From Macrobrachium rosenbergii (taxonomy: Eukaryota > Arthropoda > Malacostraca > Decapoda > Palaemonidae), in assembly GCF_040412425.1 (NCBI RefSeq), contig NC_089781.1, positions 55,270,813-55,334,812 of the forward strand: DNA of 64,000 nucleotides, written 5' to 3'. The notes under the pieces were generated by a model. That model was not told where the DNA came from and searched no databases. It was given only the letters and a program-made list of their open reading frames with translations. The translations under genes were made by a program, and so were the position numbers. The stretch's first letter is position 1. The number at the start of each line of letters is the position of its first letter. Below, piece after piece: positions 10,943-24,918 of this stretch.

Positions 10943-12497
10943 ACAGCTAAAGAAAGTGGCTAGTGTTGGTAGGTAAGTGAGGGCTATTCCCCCACTCACC
11001 CCTTTTACCACCAGTTAACCACCTTGTTACCAAGTTTAATGCCCGTTCCAGCTTGTGCTGAAGGATATCCTATTAAAAAAGGCAATGGTTTGTATTTCTA
11101 TTGGAGTCTTTTTGTGAACAGCTTGTACAGGTGTACTAGGCAACTTTACAAGAGACAAAATTCAACAATTTGGTTTCAAATGGCAATAATTTCCATTACT
11201 TTCAACTTCATCAAAAGACTAGTCAATCACAAAACAGAAGACTTGAATGTGCTTCATTTATTTTTGCTAAGTTCCATATTCTAATCAAGAAACATTATTA
11301 CATTGATATATTAAAAGATTCCTTAGGTGTAGGATTATATTTTTCATTGCCTCCCACAAACTTTGGCTGAAATAAAAATAACAGTTACTGTTATGACAAA
11401 GAAAGCACAAGGTATCTACAGTAATTTCATCTTTGAGCAAATAACTACATTTCTTATACCCCAACAAGCACTTAAATACACAACATATTTTATTAACTAT
11501 TGCAGATGACAATTTAGTACCTAACAATTCATCCCAATTGTCAACAGACAAGTTGATCTCTGATACTGGCAAATTAACAACAGTGGACTCATTGATGCCG
11601 AATGCAATAATACAAAACTTCCTAAAAATATAAATAAATTTTCCAATTTTTGGTAACTTTATTTCAAAATGTATATTTATTTGAAAATAAGTCCACAAAA
11701 ATACACTGCAATACCCTATACAGTACACTATATTACCTCTAAAAATTTGCATTTTACTATAAAAATGATATATGCTCTATTTAGTTACAACTTTAGGGCC
11801 CAATGGATACACTTACCACGCAGTTTTTCTAAACTGGCCAAATTATCCATCAAAAGAGCCCATAAACGTTCCATCTCTCTGTCACTATCTATATGAATCT
11901 TCAAGTCACATTCCAAATTTGAAACGGCACTGCATCCTGGTGCTTGTTCACTTGTCGCTTTGCAACTGTTGAAAAATGTGTACTTCTCTTAAAGAAAATT
12001 TCATGGTAGGTCTGAATATAATATATGGACAATTCAAGGACACTACTCTAAGGCTAATATTATTATTACACTAATATACTGACTTTACATTAACAACTGA
12101 TGACTGCACAATATACTATTTTCCTTATAAAAATTTATGGTACCTAAGCATCTTTATATTAAAAACGATTCTGGGGCAAAACCATGTGATGATAGTTGAA
12201 AAAAGCCAAAATTAGAGTCTAAAAATAACAAAATACATTGAAAATGTTCTTATCCAAATTAACTTATGATTTAATAGTGTTCCATTAATGTAAACATTAC
12301 TAGCACCACAGCTTAACAGACTTTTGGGGTCTGGCCTTTCTGATATGTAACAAAGTCCTTTAAGTAACAAAGACATTATATTACTGTATTGCCTGCTCTT
12401 GAACATGTTCTAGATATCCTACAGCTAACAGCAATTCCACATGGTTCCATATTTAAACTAACATGTGTTTTATACTTTACATGCAATTTCAGAAATA
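10943..12497. other. AT-rich DNA surrounding candidate exons
   Basis: Apart from the two-exon candidate at 11521-11965, I see only AT-rich sequence. A 155-codon minus-strand open frame (11285-11752) overlaps the second candidate exon in another frame and may be chance or an alternative reading. Confidence 0.4.
11521..11965 (-). CDS. Candidate 3' end of a host gene, two exons, product unknown
   Basis: On the minus strand a 149-bp open segment (11965 to 11817) is preceded by a pyrimidine-rich TTTTTCAACAG acceptor and followed by a consensus GTAAGT donor. In the phase set by the splice sites it encodes 49 residues including SNLECDLKIHIDSDREMERL and WALLMDNLASLEKLR, an amphipathic, protein-like composition. 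A second acceptor (TTTATATTTTTAG) lies 195 bp on. The same phase stays open for 32 more codons to a TAG at 11521. I do not recognise the family. The competing frame of the second exon is open for longer, so the terminal exon is less certain than the first. No upstream exon was found. Confidence 0.3.
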
Positions 12498-12751
12498 CAG
12501 TAAACCCCTGTATTCGCAGTCACACGATTCGCGAACTCACCTTTTTGCGGATTTCTCTATAGAACATATATACGCATTATTCGCTGAAAATTCACACATT
12601 CACGGTATTCTTCACTGAGAAATATTCACTAAATACTGTTTTCATTATAATGACTTACCAAAACACTGCAAAAGCTTTTATCTCTTTAAAATCGACACGT
12701 CCGAGATATAAATTTTCAAACTTTGTTTGGAACGCTGATACAATTGGCAGG
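12498..12751. mobile_element. Left fragment of a Tigger-type MITE
   Basis: The segment starts CAGTAAACCCCTGTATTCGC next to TA and continues with GATTCGCGAACTCACC and GCGGATTTCTCTATAGAAC. The same subterminal pattern occurs in the MITE at 33665-34330 and at the right end of the Tigger-like element at 38367-42787. The partner end is missing. Sequence changes at about 12752, where DIRS-like DNA begins, so the MITE was probably interrupted by that element. Confidence 0.55.
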
Positions 12752-12978
12752 ATACCCAACCCCACCGGATGCGGTGGGGGTAGCGTGGCAGGAGACATAC
12801 CCATAAACCCAGGTCAGTTTCATTTCTCGGCGTATTGGGAGCATCATCGCGCGTCCATCTGCCTCAAACTGTTTGGGTTCCTTTGTCTGCTTGCACTTGG
12901 TTGTGGCGTCTCTCCTTGGTGAAGTACTCAATTGCCTGTTTATTTATCTAGCTAGCCTAGCTCTGGGATTTCGTAGCT

Positions 12979-15339
12979 ATGTCGGATTCAAGCTTCTCGG
13001 GATCCAGAGTTTGCGCAGGGAATTTGTGCTCCGCCAAACTAGTTAAACTTAAATACGATCGCCATTCTTTGTGAACAACATGTAGGGGTCAAGAGTGTTC
13101 CCAGGAGAACACATGCAGTGAATGTATGGAATGGAGTCAGGAGTTTTGGCAAACATACAGTTCCCATCAGATAAAGCTGGTTAGGGATAGGGATAGGAAA
13201 GCCTTTAAGTGTAAGGAAGCTAGGCTATCATCTTCTTCGGTGGTGGCATTGGCGTCACCTCCTCTACCGGCTGTTCCTTCCTCCTCTCCTACCCCCTCCT
13301 CTACCGCTGCTCTTTCCCCCTCTCATATTCCCCCCTCTTCTTCACCAGCTTCCCAGTATGTTTTCCCTAAAGCCAAGCCCAGCCTCGAGGCTGATAAATC
13401 AGAATTCGTTCTTTTCAGAAATCAAATGGAAGCGCAAATGAACGGTCTCATGGAGTCGGTCTTAAGTTTAGTGCGTTCACACCGTAGTCCGGCGTTAGCG
13501 CCGGTGATGACGTCAGTGTTGGTGTTGGTGATAACAATGTGGTTGTTCGCGATCGCGTTTCAGGCGAGTCTGCTCTTTTTTCTGAATCTTTTGAGCAAAG
13601 GCAACTGTCCCGCTCGCCTTCTGAGGCTAGAAGACAGTCCAGCGCTGGCGAAAAGGTCAGAAATTATTGCCCAAGAGCAGGCTCGTCCTCTAAGGCACAG
13701 GAATGCCTTAGTCCTGGTGGCGGAAGTAGTAAGCTTGACTCGCCTTGAAGCGTCGCCGAAAGCTTCAGGGAGACGTGAAAGTGATCCATCGCCGCGTCGA
13801 TCTTCTCGCCATCGCCGACATCGCAGGATGGTGTCCCCAGAAACTTCATCAAGGCGGTCGCAGTCGAAGCAGCACTACCAGGTTAAGCTCTTCAGGTGAG
13901 AGTAGCAGCAGTTCATCTTCAGTCTCTTCATATTCCAGCTATTCGGATCCCCCCCCTCCTCGTCATCGCAAGTGGGATCAGACCTCTCGGCCCTTAAAGA
14001 GGCATTCTTGGATAATTCCTGCCCTAGGGTTACTAAACTCTTCAAGAAAAGGACAACCAGCCCTATACCTGGTTGCTCAGCGTGGGGATCCGATCAAGAA
14101 GATACATTTCAGACGCTTCCTCCCAGGTCCCCTAGTGCAGTCAAGAGGCCTAGCCCTCTCCAGGAAGTTCCGCCGCAAGTGCCCGGTCCTCTTACTCCTC
14201 CTCCTGCACACGAAGTGTCTGCGCCTTTGGCTACATCCTCGCCCTCCCAGGAGTCTATTCTGTTGGAAGGGAAGCTAGAAAAGGTAGTCCGCAAAGTCCT
14301 TGGTACTCCCGAGGATAGAGAAGTCGTCCCTCCTCAACTCCTGGACGGTCTGGGCACGGAACCGATTCTTTCTGGTGAAGAGGAAGGCCCAGGTGAATCG
14401 GGGCCTTCTTCACATTACGCTTCTCTACTCAGCTTTCCGCTGCAGTCGCACCCGCAACATTTTCAGCCGACAGCCCCTCTTCTCCGACTTCTCACGTTGC
14501 GTCTGGGAAAAAAAGGTCCTGCCACTTCACTTCCCAAGTTGGTACTCCTCCACCGCCTCCAAGAAAGCATTAAAAGAGGTAGAGGCGTGGTTGGAAGCTA
14601 AGAGGTCCTCGGTAAGTCGTCGTTTCATGCATGCCCTCCTTCAAAGCTGTCGAAAAGGAGGCAAAATTATTACAGCACAGGAGCTTCTCCTTCACTGGGA
14701 TCCGCAATTTCAGCACAGGGGACTTGGCTCCCTTGTGGACCCTCAAGACGCATTTCATTCGAGGCAGCCAAGACCTTCTTTTCTGCCCTAGATGTAGAAC
14801 ATTTTTCCAGGAACCTCTTCAAGCTCCTAGAGATTGTCAGCTTTATCGATTGGTCAATGGGAGCTGTTTTCAAACAGGTGGAGCAGGCTAATCTCGCAGA
14901 AGACGTCTTGGAAAAAATCACGGGGTTCCTGTCCTGCACCGATATCGCTATCCATGATGCGGCAGGCAGGCGAAATTTCCTCCTCTTCGCCATGGCCACT
15001 CTGAAGAAGAGGGAAACTTGGTGCTCGTTCTTGTCTAAGGCTGTGACTTCTTCGCAGAGAACGGCTTTGATGTTCGCACCCTTTGACAAGGAGGGCCTCT
15101 TCCCAGAAGCAGTAGTGAAAGACGTCCTGTCAGCCATGGATAAGAGGGCGTCGTCACACATCCTGTCTATGTCTTCCACCAGACCGAGGCCTGCTCCCGC
15201 TCCTTTGACCAAGACGGTATCTCCTCTTAACAGGCATCCATTTCGTAACTCCAGGTCCAAACCTTACTCAAGGTCCCACTACAACTCCAGGGGTCACAAG
15301 TTCTCCTCAAAGCCACAAGGTCGTCATACCAGTAAGTAG
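12979..15339 (+). pseudogene. DIRS-like gag, cysteine-rich N-terminus, stop and frameshifts
   Basis: The ATG at 12979 opens MSDSSFSGSRVC. The frame continues through an in-frame TGA at 13072 into CRGQECSQENTCSECMEW, giving a cluster of spaced cysteines that looks metal-binding. A Ser/Pro-rich linker follows (13240-13380), then LFRNQMEAQMNGLMESVLSL. The frame changes near 13535, and further changes occur before a well-kept C-terminal block (14740-15339, frame 1) with NLFKLLEIVSFIDWSMGAVF, ITGFLSCTDIAIHDAAGRRN, LFAMATLKKRETWCSFLSKA and a basic Arg/Ser/Lys tail. The role as nucleocapsid-like protein is inferred from position and the basic tail. It overlaps the start of the polymerase region by a few bases. 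Confidence 0.6.
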
Positions 15340-17111
15340 GAGCCCTGTCCTCCATGCGCTGGTGGGGGCCAGACTCAGCCTCTTTTAGGAGGAATGGAGA
15401 GACAGAGGTGCAGATCAGTGGGTGGTGCAAGTGCTCCAGCTAGGCTACCGTCTGCCGTTCGCCCAACCTCCTCCTCTCTCCAATTCTCCCATTTCCTTGA
15501 CAGCATACTCAAGAGGCTCAGTCAAGTTTTCGGCCCTAGAGACAGAAGTCCGGTCTCTCTTAGGGAAAGCGGTCATCAGTAGTGCAGGACGTGTCAACCC
15601 CAGGTTTCTACAACCGCCTGTTTGTAGTCCCCAAGTCATCAGGGGTTGGAGGCCAGTTCTCGGCGTAAGTGCTCTCAATATGTACTTAGTGAAACCAAGT
15701 TCTCCATGGAAACGAACCGCTCAGTTCTTCAGGCACTAGCTCGGGGGATTGGATGGTGACCCTCGACATGGAAGACGCCTACTTCCACATTCCAGTACAT
15801 CAGGACTCCAGGAGGTATCTTCGCTTTGTTTTCAGGACAGAGTTTACCAGTTCCGGGCCCTCTGCTTCGGCCTGTCGACAGCCCCGCAAGTGTTCACCAG
15901 GATTCTCGCCCCAATAGGTCATTGGCCCCACCTGGAGGGAGTTCGGATCTCCTTGTACCTAGACGACTGGCTACTCCATTCATCATCAAGGGACCGCTGC
16001 ATGGAGGACCTTCACAGAACCCTAAGGTTAGCTCGGGACTTAGGATTCTGATAAACACGGAAAAGTCGAGCTTAGTTCCTTCACAGAGGATTCTTTATTT
16101 GGGGATGACTCTGGACAGTCTAGCTTTTCGGGCTTTTCTGTCTCCCAAAAGGGTCTCCTCCTGCCTTCAGACAGTGGAGAAGTTTCTTCTCCTGGACAGC
16201 TGCTCCGCCCGTCAGTGGATGGCTCTCCTGGGAACTCTGTCGTCAGCGGAGCAATTTGTAAGGTTAGGCCGTCTGCACATGAGACCCTTACAGTTTTTCC
16301 TCAGGGACTCTTGGGACAGAAGGACCCAAACGGACTCCACGGTCTTCAACATTCCCCACGACGTCAAGGGGCATCTTTTCTGGTGGAGGTCACCGGAAAG
16401 GCTTTCGGAGGGTCTGGATCTCCTCACAAGACAACCATCCCTGCAGATGTTCTCAGACACGTCCAATGTTGGGTGGGGAGCACATCTAGCCAACCTCAGG
16501 ACGTCAGGAGTTTGGTCGGACGAACAGAAGAAGCTCCACATCAATGTCAAGGAACTGTTGGCCATTCACCTCACTCTCCAGGAATTTTTCGCCCACGTCT
16601 CAGGCCAAGCAGTAGCTGTTCACGCCGACAACTCGACGGCTCTAGCCTACATCCGAAACAGGAGGTACCCATTCCTTCACCCTGTTCAAAGCTGCGAGGG
16701 ACCTTCTTCTGTGGGCGGACAGCAACAGGGTGGCCCTGTTCCCTCGGTTTGTGCAGGAAAACTGAACGCCCTGGCGGACCAACTCAGCCGTCGAACCAGA
16801 CTCTCCCTACGGAGTGGACCCTGCACCCACAAGTGTGCCTAGATCTGTGGAATCTGTGGGGCACTCCCATAATAGATCTCTTCGCTACCTCCAAGAACCA
16901 TCGTCTCCCAGTGTTCTGCTCACCAGTTCCAGACCCACTGACTCACTTGGTGGACGCCATGCTCCTAGACTGGACGAACCTGTTTGCCTATGCCTTCCCT
17001 CCTTTCGGGCTCATCAGGCAGGTGATAAACAAAGTGAAATTCCATCAGCAGGTCGAGCTGATCCTCGTTGCCCGTTCTGGCCATGGAAGGAGTGGTTCCC
17101 GGACCTGCTAG
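15327..17111 (+). pseudogene. DIRS-like RT-RNase H, frameshifted
   Basis: Pieces in order are: LHALVGARLSLF, FSALETEVRSLLGKAVI (15530s), MVTLDMEDAYFHIPVH with the first catalytic aspartate (about 15750-15800), FRALCFGLSTAPQVFTRI, the catalytic SLYLDDWLLHS (about 15950-15985), ILYLGMTLDS, and RNase H with QMFSDTSNVGWGAHL, LHINVKELLAIHLTLQEFF and VHADNSTALAYI (16450-16655). The post-RNase H block reads IIDLFATSKNHRLPVFCSP, AMLLDWTNLFAYAFPPF (16870-17010). The frame shifts repeatedly (about 15740, 16040, 16660, 16840). The reading is cut at 17120 by (TA)n, so any recombinase domain is lost. Confidence 0.85.
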
Positions 17112-17119
17112 ATCTCCTG

Positions 17120-17120
<1 letters not shown>

Positions 17121-17214
<94 letters not shown>

Positions 17215-17226
17215 ATATATATTATA
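17121..17226. repeat. (TA)n tract 1
   Basis: Pure TA from 17121 to about 17207, then imperfect TA-rich sequence. It abuts the broken end of the DIRS-like element on the left and a Tigger-like element on the right. Confidence 0.95.
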
Positions 17227-17523
17227 TGTACAGGTAGTAAATCGACTTACGACCTATGCGACTTACGACTGACCGACTTTCCGACGGCTCACGACAATAT
17301 AATATATATAATAATATTTAATTTTATATTTTGCTAAAATAACCATCGAGGGCTAGCAGACGATACTTTTTTCCCGCTACCGGCAGCGCGCTCATATCCG
17401 AGAGATGCTCAGCTTTCGGCAACATAGTGTGTTTGTGTCGTTCGAAAATGGTAAAAGAATCATATTTTTGTAATGTATTTTGTATTTCTATTTTTTGCAA
17501 ATAAATCAAATGTAATAACAAAT

Positions 17524-18617
17524 TACCGTATTTGATGGCTTATAATACGCATGTCTGCATAGGATGCACCCCAATTTCAGCAGGACACTGAGGGAAAAAA
17601 ATAAGGTTTCCTAGCCTATGCTCATATGATTTTGGTAAGTAAAAACTGTAGTATTAGGTTATCATATGCATATTGTTTCTTACCAACAGAATCAACAAAA
17701 ACATTAATAAAGAAGTTATTTACCATATTTATATTTATCAAAATATGTATTATACAATCAGCCATTTACTACGATCGAATGTTTTGGTCTGCTGCTGAAA
17801 GCTACCTCATAGGTTTACCAATAGATCGCAACACATTCATTTGTAAACATTGTTTCTTACCGCCAGAATCAACAAAAACATTAATAAAGATGTTACCTAC
17901 AGTAATATATGTTATATATATCCATTATATATTATAAAAGTATGCAATCAAGGGGTAAAATTCAATAAATAAAAGTGTTTCCTATGTAACAGCTCGAGTC
18001 TCGTAAGCAACTGAACAAAGCCATGTTATTATTCTTAAAGAGAATGCTAGCACGAGTTCTGAAGTATCAACTCAACGAAGCCTTGTTATTATGCCTAAAG
18101 AGAATGGTAGCAGGAATTGTCAACCACCAATTGATCGAAGCCATGTTGTTATGCGTAAAAGAGAATGTTAGCAGGAATTGCCAACTACCAACTGAACGAA
18201 GCCTTGTTATCCGTAAAGCTCTCGAGATAATCACCAATAGGTGGCAGCACACGCATACTGTTTATATCTATAAATGTGGAATGCGGCGATCCGCTGTAGA
18301 CTATGATAATGATATTAACATTTTAATGAAAATATCGATAATAACAACGTAGATATTGATTATAATACTAGCAGTAGTAATTGCGGTGATGGTAAGTGTG
18401 ATAATGATAAATAATTATAATAAACTTTGTTTTTTAATAGGTTATTAGGATAACACCGAATTTTACGCTAGGCTACAACATCTACGTGACGTTTCATGTA
18501 TAATTTCGGCCAAAATTCTTAAATTTTGAGCCTACATTATGTACATAGGACGCAGGGGGATTTTTTAGGCCATTTTTTTGTTAAAAAAGTGCGTCTTATA
18601 CGCCGTCAAATACGGTA
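17524..18617. mobile_element. Nested MITE with TACCGTATTTGAYGGC ends
   Basis: The left end TACCGTATTTGATGGCTTAT and the right end, reverse-complemented TACCGTATTTGACGGCGTAT, form inverted repeats of about 28 bp that continue as TAATACGCA and TAAGACGCA. The interior has no transposase and holds two kinds of tandem repeat. It lies wholly within the element at 17231-19018, so it inserted later. Confidence 0.8.
18017..18215. repeat. 60-bp tandem repeat in the nested MITE
   Basis: Units start at 18017, 18077, 18137 and 18198, each with a variant of GAAGCCTTGTTATTATGC followed by AAAGAGAATGNTAGCA. There are about 3.3 copies and divergence is moderate. A separate pair of diverged units of about 185 bp (GTTTCTTACC-CAGAATCAACAAAAACATT) lies at 17677-17720 and 17851-17890. 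Confidence 0.85.
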
Positions 18618-19041
18618 TGTATTTAATTCAAACCTATAAATAAACAAAAGTAAATAATACGTCATACATGTAGCCGATTGGCAATGCAAATGGCGGATAA
18701 GAAAATGTAAACAGACCAGACAGATGGTTTGAATGCCTACAATAAAAATGTTAAATACAGTAATAAAAGTAAGTATTAATCAAGGAGTTCAAGCATGATA
18801 AGATTTCATATGCTAAACGTAAAAATAGGTACTATACATGCACATTTTTGGATAATATAAAATGTATATGTAGGCTAGTCATACTTAGGATATATGATGG
18901 ATAATATACGGTAGGTACAGAATACATGTACATATGTGGTTGGTCGACTTACCAGAGAGATCGACTTCGACCACTCTGTCAGAACCTAATGCCGTCGTAA
19001 GTTGATTTGACTACCTTATAGTACCATCTATAGTATGTATA

Positions 19042-19388
<347 letters not shown>

Positions 19389-19422
19389 TCTTTATCTTTT
19401 TCACATCGTGATTTATATACAA

Positions 19423-19925
<503 letters not shown>

Positions 19926-20827
19926 CAGTAGAACCCTGGTCCTTAATCGTACTAGAACTCAACATAATCGATTTAGACACAAAATGTTGAGTAAATTTTG
20001 CGTCGGAGCATGAACAACAAACCATGCGTATTTAAAAGCATTTAAAGCCCACACATGCTGCTGCTGCTGCTGTTTGGAGAAGTACACCTTGTACAGGTAT
20101 ATATATTTTTTTGGGTTTTCCGCACTGAATTTTCATCCAATCATGGGTCCCAATATGTTAGGGAATCATAATATTTACTGAAAGATGTTTTACAGTGATT
20201 TTGTACACTATTCCAGCAGACTGTATGAAATTTACCATAAATACTGAATGTTTATGTAATTAGTACCGCAATTCACCACCAGGGTGGTGGTGTGGTTTGC
20301 TTACATCTGCCACAAGCTGCCAAGTTCCAATGTAATTTAGGAAATTTTTCTTAATTTTATGATAACAGACATACAGTAATTCAGCTTATAAATACTGTAT
20401 TATTAATTTAATGTGATAATCAGGCTTGTTTTTCAATGTTATCATTATTAACAACAGTTTTCGTATGTACCCGTTACAGTACATTCTGGTAGTGCCTATA
20501 GGCTACCTAGCCTAGCCTATGGCGCTCGGTCTATCATCGTGTAATCTGGCCGCATTGGTCGAAAGGCCAATTTTTTTTATACAGGATGCATTTAAAAATG
20601 TAAAAAGTGATTCTGATACGGTAAGTTATTCAACTCTGAACTTATTTAATTGTAATTTGTGTAATGTTTTGTATAAAAAGACAAGGTTGGGGTAATGACT
20701 GGTGGTCAGGAATGTATTAATCCATTTTCAGTTATTTCTTATGGGAGAAGTTAACTCGGAATTCGACTAAATTGAATCTCGACGCTTCTTCTGGAATGAA
20801 TTAGCATTGAGGACTGGGGTTCTACTG
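19926..20827. mobile_element. 902-bp Tigger-like non-autonomous element inside (TA)n
   Basis: The left end CAGTAGAACCCTGGTCCTTA and the right end, reverse-complemented CAGTAGAACCCCAGTCCTCA, are inverted repeats flanked on both sides by TA. Subterminal sequence continues to match loosely (AACTCAAC and AATTCAAT regions). There is no transposase. A short CTG repeat is at 20056-20071. It sits between two (TA)n tracts. Confidence 0.88.
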
Positions 20828-23420
<2,593 letters not shown>

Positions 23421-23431
23421 AGGGTCACAGT

Positions 23432-24918
23432 TAGGACCTGAAAGTACTCGAGATTCAAGTAATATGTAAATATTTACAAGTAAACAAGTTATACACAGGA
23501 ATCTTGTGGGTTTCTCTTTCCATCTTCAGAAGAAAACTGAAAGAAGTTTTTGTTTGGTTAATAACAATAATTATATTTAATTTCAGCTCTTCGCCATTTA
23601 CAGTATAATTACAGTAATCCTTCAATTATCTGGATTAAAAGAGCCAAGGGTCTGCCAGATAATGGAAAACTTCAGAAAATGGCAAGCAAAAAATTCTAGG
23701 GGTGTTCAAGGGCAACTATGAAGCCTTCCTCACCTAACCTTGTCAATACCACAAAACCATAAACACTCAGTACGCTTTAAACTGAAAGCTTTATGCAAAA
23801 GGCAATTATCTACCTTTTACCAAAAATTGTAACGAAATATACTGCATAAATACTTTGAAAAAAATTGCAACCCCTTCATTTTCTCTCTCTAGTGTATGAC
23901 TTAACGGTTGTTTGTTTTGGGACAATCACTTGCTATTGTTTCCTTGTTGTGGGAGTGTGCTCCTTACCCAGTGGTGCTTGTTTTTTTTGTATACTGTATA
24001 GAGTTTACATCTGTCATGGTGTCAGTGACAGCGACAGTCAGTTTGGGATAGCAGCAAGTCAGGTTCTTGACAGCAAAGCAGCATGGTTTCTTGATTTGAA
24101 CAGCAGGTATTGGTTACCTATTGTCTTCAGCAATTAGAGGATGTAGTCATCTGCAGAGCAGTTTTTCCAGTGAGACAGCAAACCTGTTGTCTCTTCAACT
24201 TAGCTATAGTCGTTTGTGTTTTGGGATGTGTTCCTGTTAACAGTCATGAGCTATTTCGATGACTCGACGGTGATCGTCTGATGGTGTACACCTCCTGGAC
24301 AGCGAAGTCTGTCTTGACGTCTCTGTGGAGATTGTGTGATTTTACTGGTGTGTAGCAGTGCCTAAAGAATTTGTATTACCGCTGGGGTATAGTTATTATT
24401 ATTTCTGCTGTCTGTTTTGTGATTATGTATAATTATTGATGTTGCGTTATTTTGATACTTATGCTGCTTATTGATTTATTACTGTGGTGTGTGCTGTTTG
24501 TTTTATATTATGTTCATTGTTTTGGATTATGCAGCTTGTGTTGTGGTTTATGCTTTTTTGAGGTAGCTATGTGTTTGTTGACTTGTTTAACTGTTTATCG
24601 TTCATGTTGTCAGTGAAATTTTCCCATGTTTTATTGTAAAGTAACTTGGTTTTGCTACATCTGTTTTGATTTTGGATTTCATTTACCGACTCCTGTTATG
24701 TGATCTGATTATGATTTATTTATTTTTGGCAAACCTTGACTCAGTTGTACATATTGCAATATATTATACATAATAAACTAGTATTAAGGAAACTTTTTTT
24801 GGTTTTGTTCCTTCCTCCTTTGTTTGTCGCAGCTTCTGTCAAGTCATTCCAGTCCTAGTTTTTTTATTATTTTTTTTTTTTTGTAAGAACCTGATGGGCC
24901 GAGTACTGGTCCGTGACA
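23432..24918. other. Non-coding part of the duplicated block
   Basis: AT/GT-rich sequence with no motif-bearing frame. A 90-codon open frame at 23865-24137 is frameshifted in copy B upstream of codon 47 and shows no family features, so I do not call it. ACAGTAATCCTTCAATTATC (about 23608) resembles a Tigger-type terminus, but no partner was seen. Confidence 0.45.

Larger units (their letters stand above)
12752..17120 (+). mobile_element. Second DIRS-like lineage, 3'-truncated at a (TA)n tract
   Basis: Contains a gag region (12979-15339) and an RT-RNase H region (15327-17111) and then runs directly into (TA)n at 17121. No tyrosine recombinase is present. The RT and gag differ clearly from the elements at the two window ends (YLDDWLL instead of YLDDWII, a different gag), so this is a separate lineage. 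Its left border is inferred from the end of MITE sequence near 12751. A perfect hairpin, CCCCACCGGATGCGGTGGGG, lies at 12760-12779 in the 5' leader. GC content is well above the surrounding DNA. Confidence 0.75.
17231..19018. mobile_element. Tigger-like non-autonomous element inside (TA)n
   Basis: The left end CAGGTAGTAAATCGACTTAC and the right end, reverse-complemented AAGGTAGTCAAATCAACTTA, form inverted terminal repeats of about 20 bp. Both continue into diverged CGAC-rich subterminal sequence (17245-17290, 18935-19010). TA borders the left end, and (TA)n lies on both sides. There is no transposase frame inside. A second MITE (17524-18617) is nested in it. Confidence 0.7.

Noticed and set aside
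23865..24137. 90-codon hydrophobic open frame, partly repeated at 47359-47586
   Set aside because: The two copies keep the frame only in the second half, there is no family motif, and similarity follows from the duplication.
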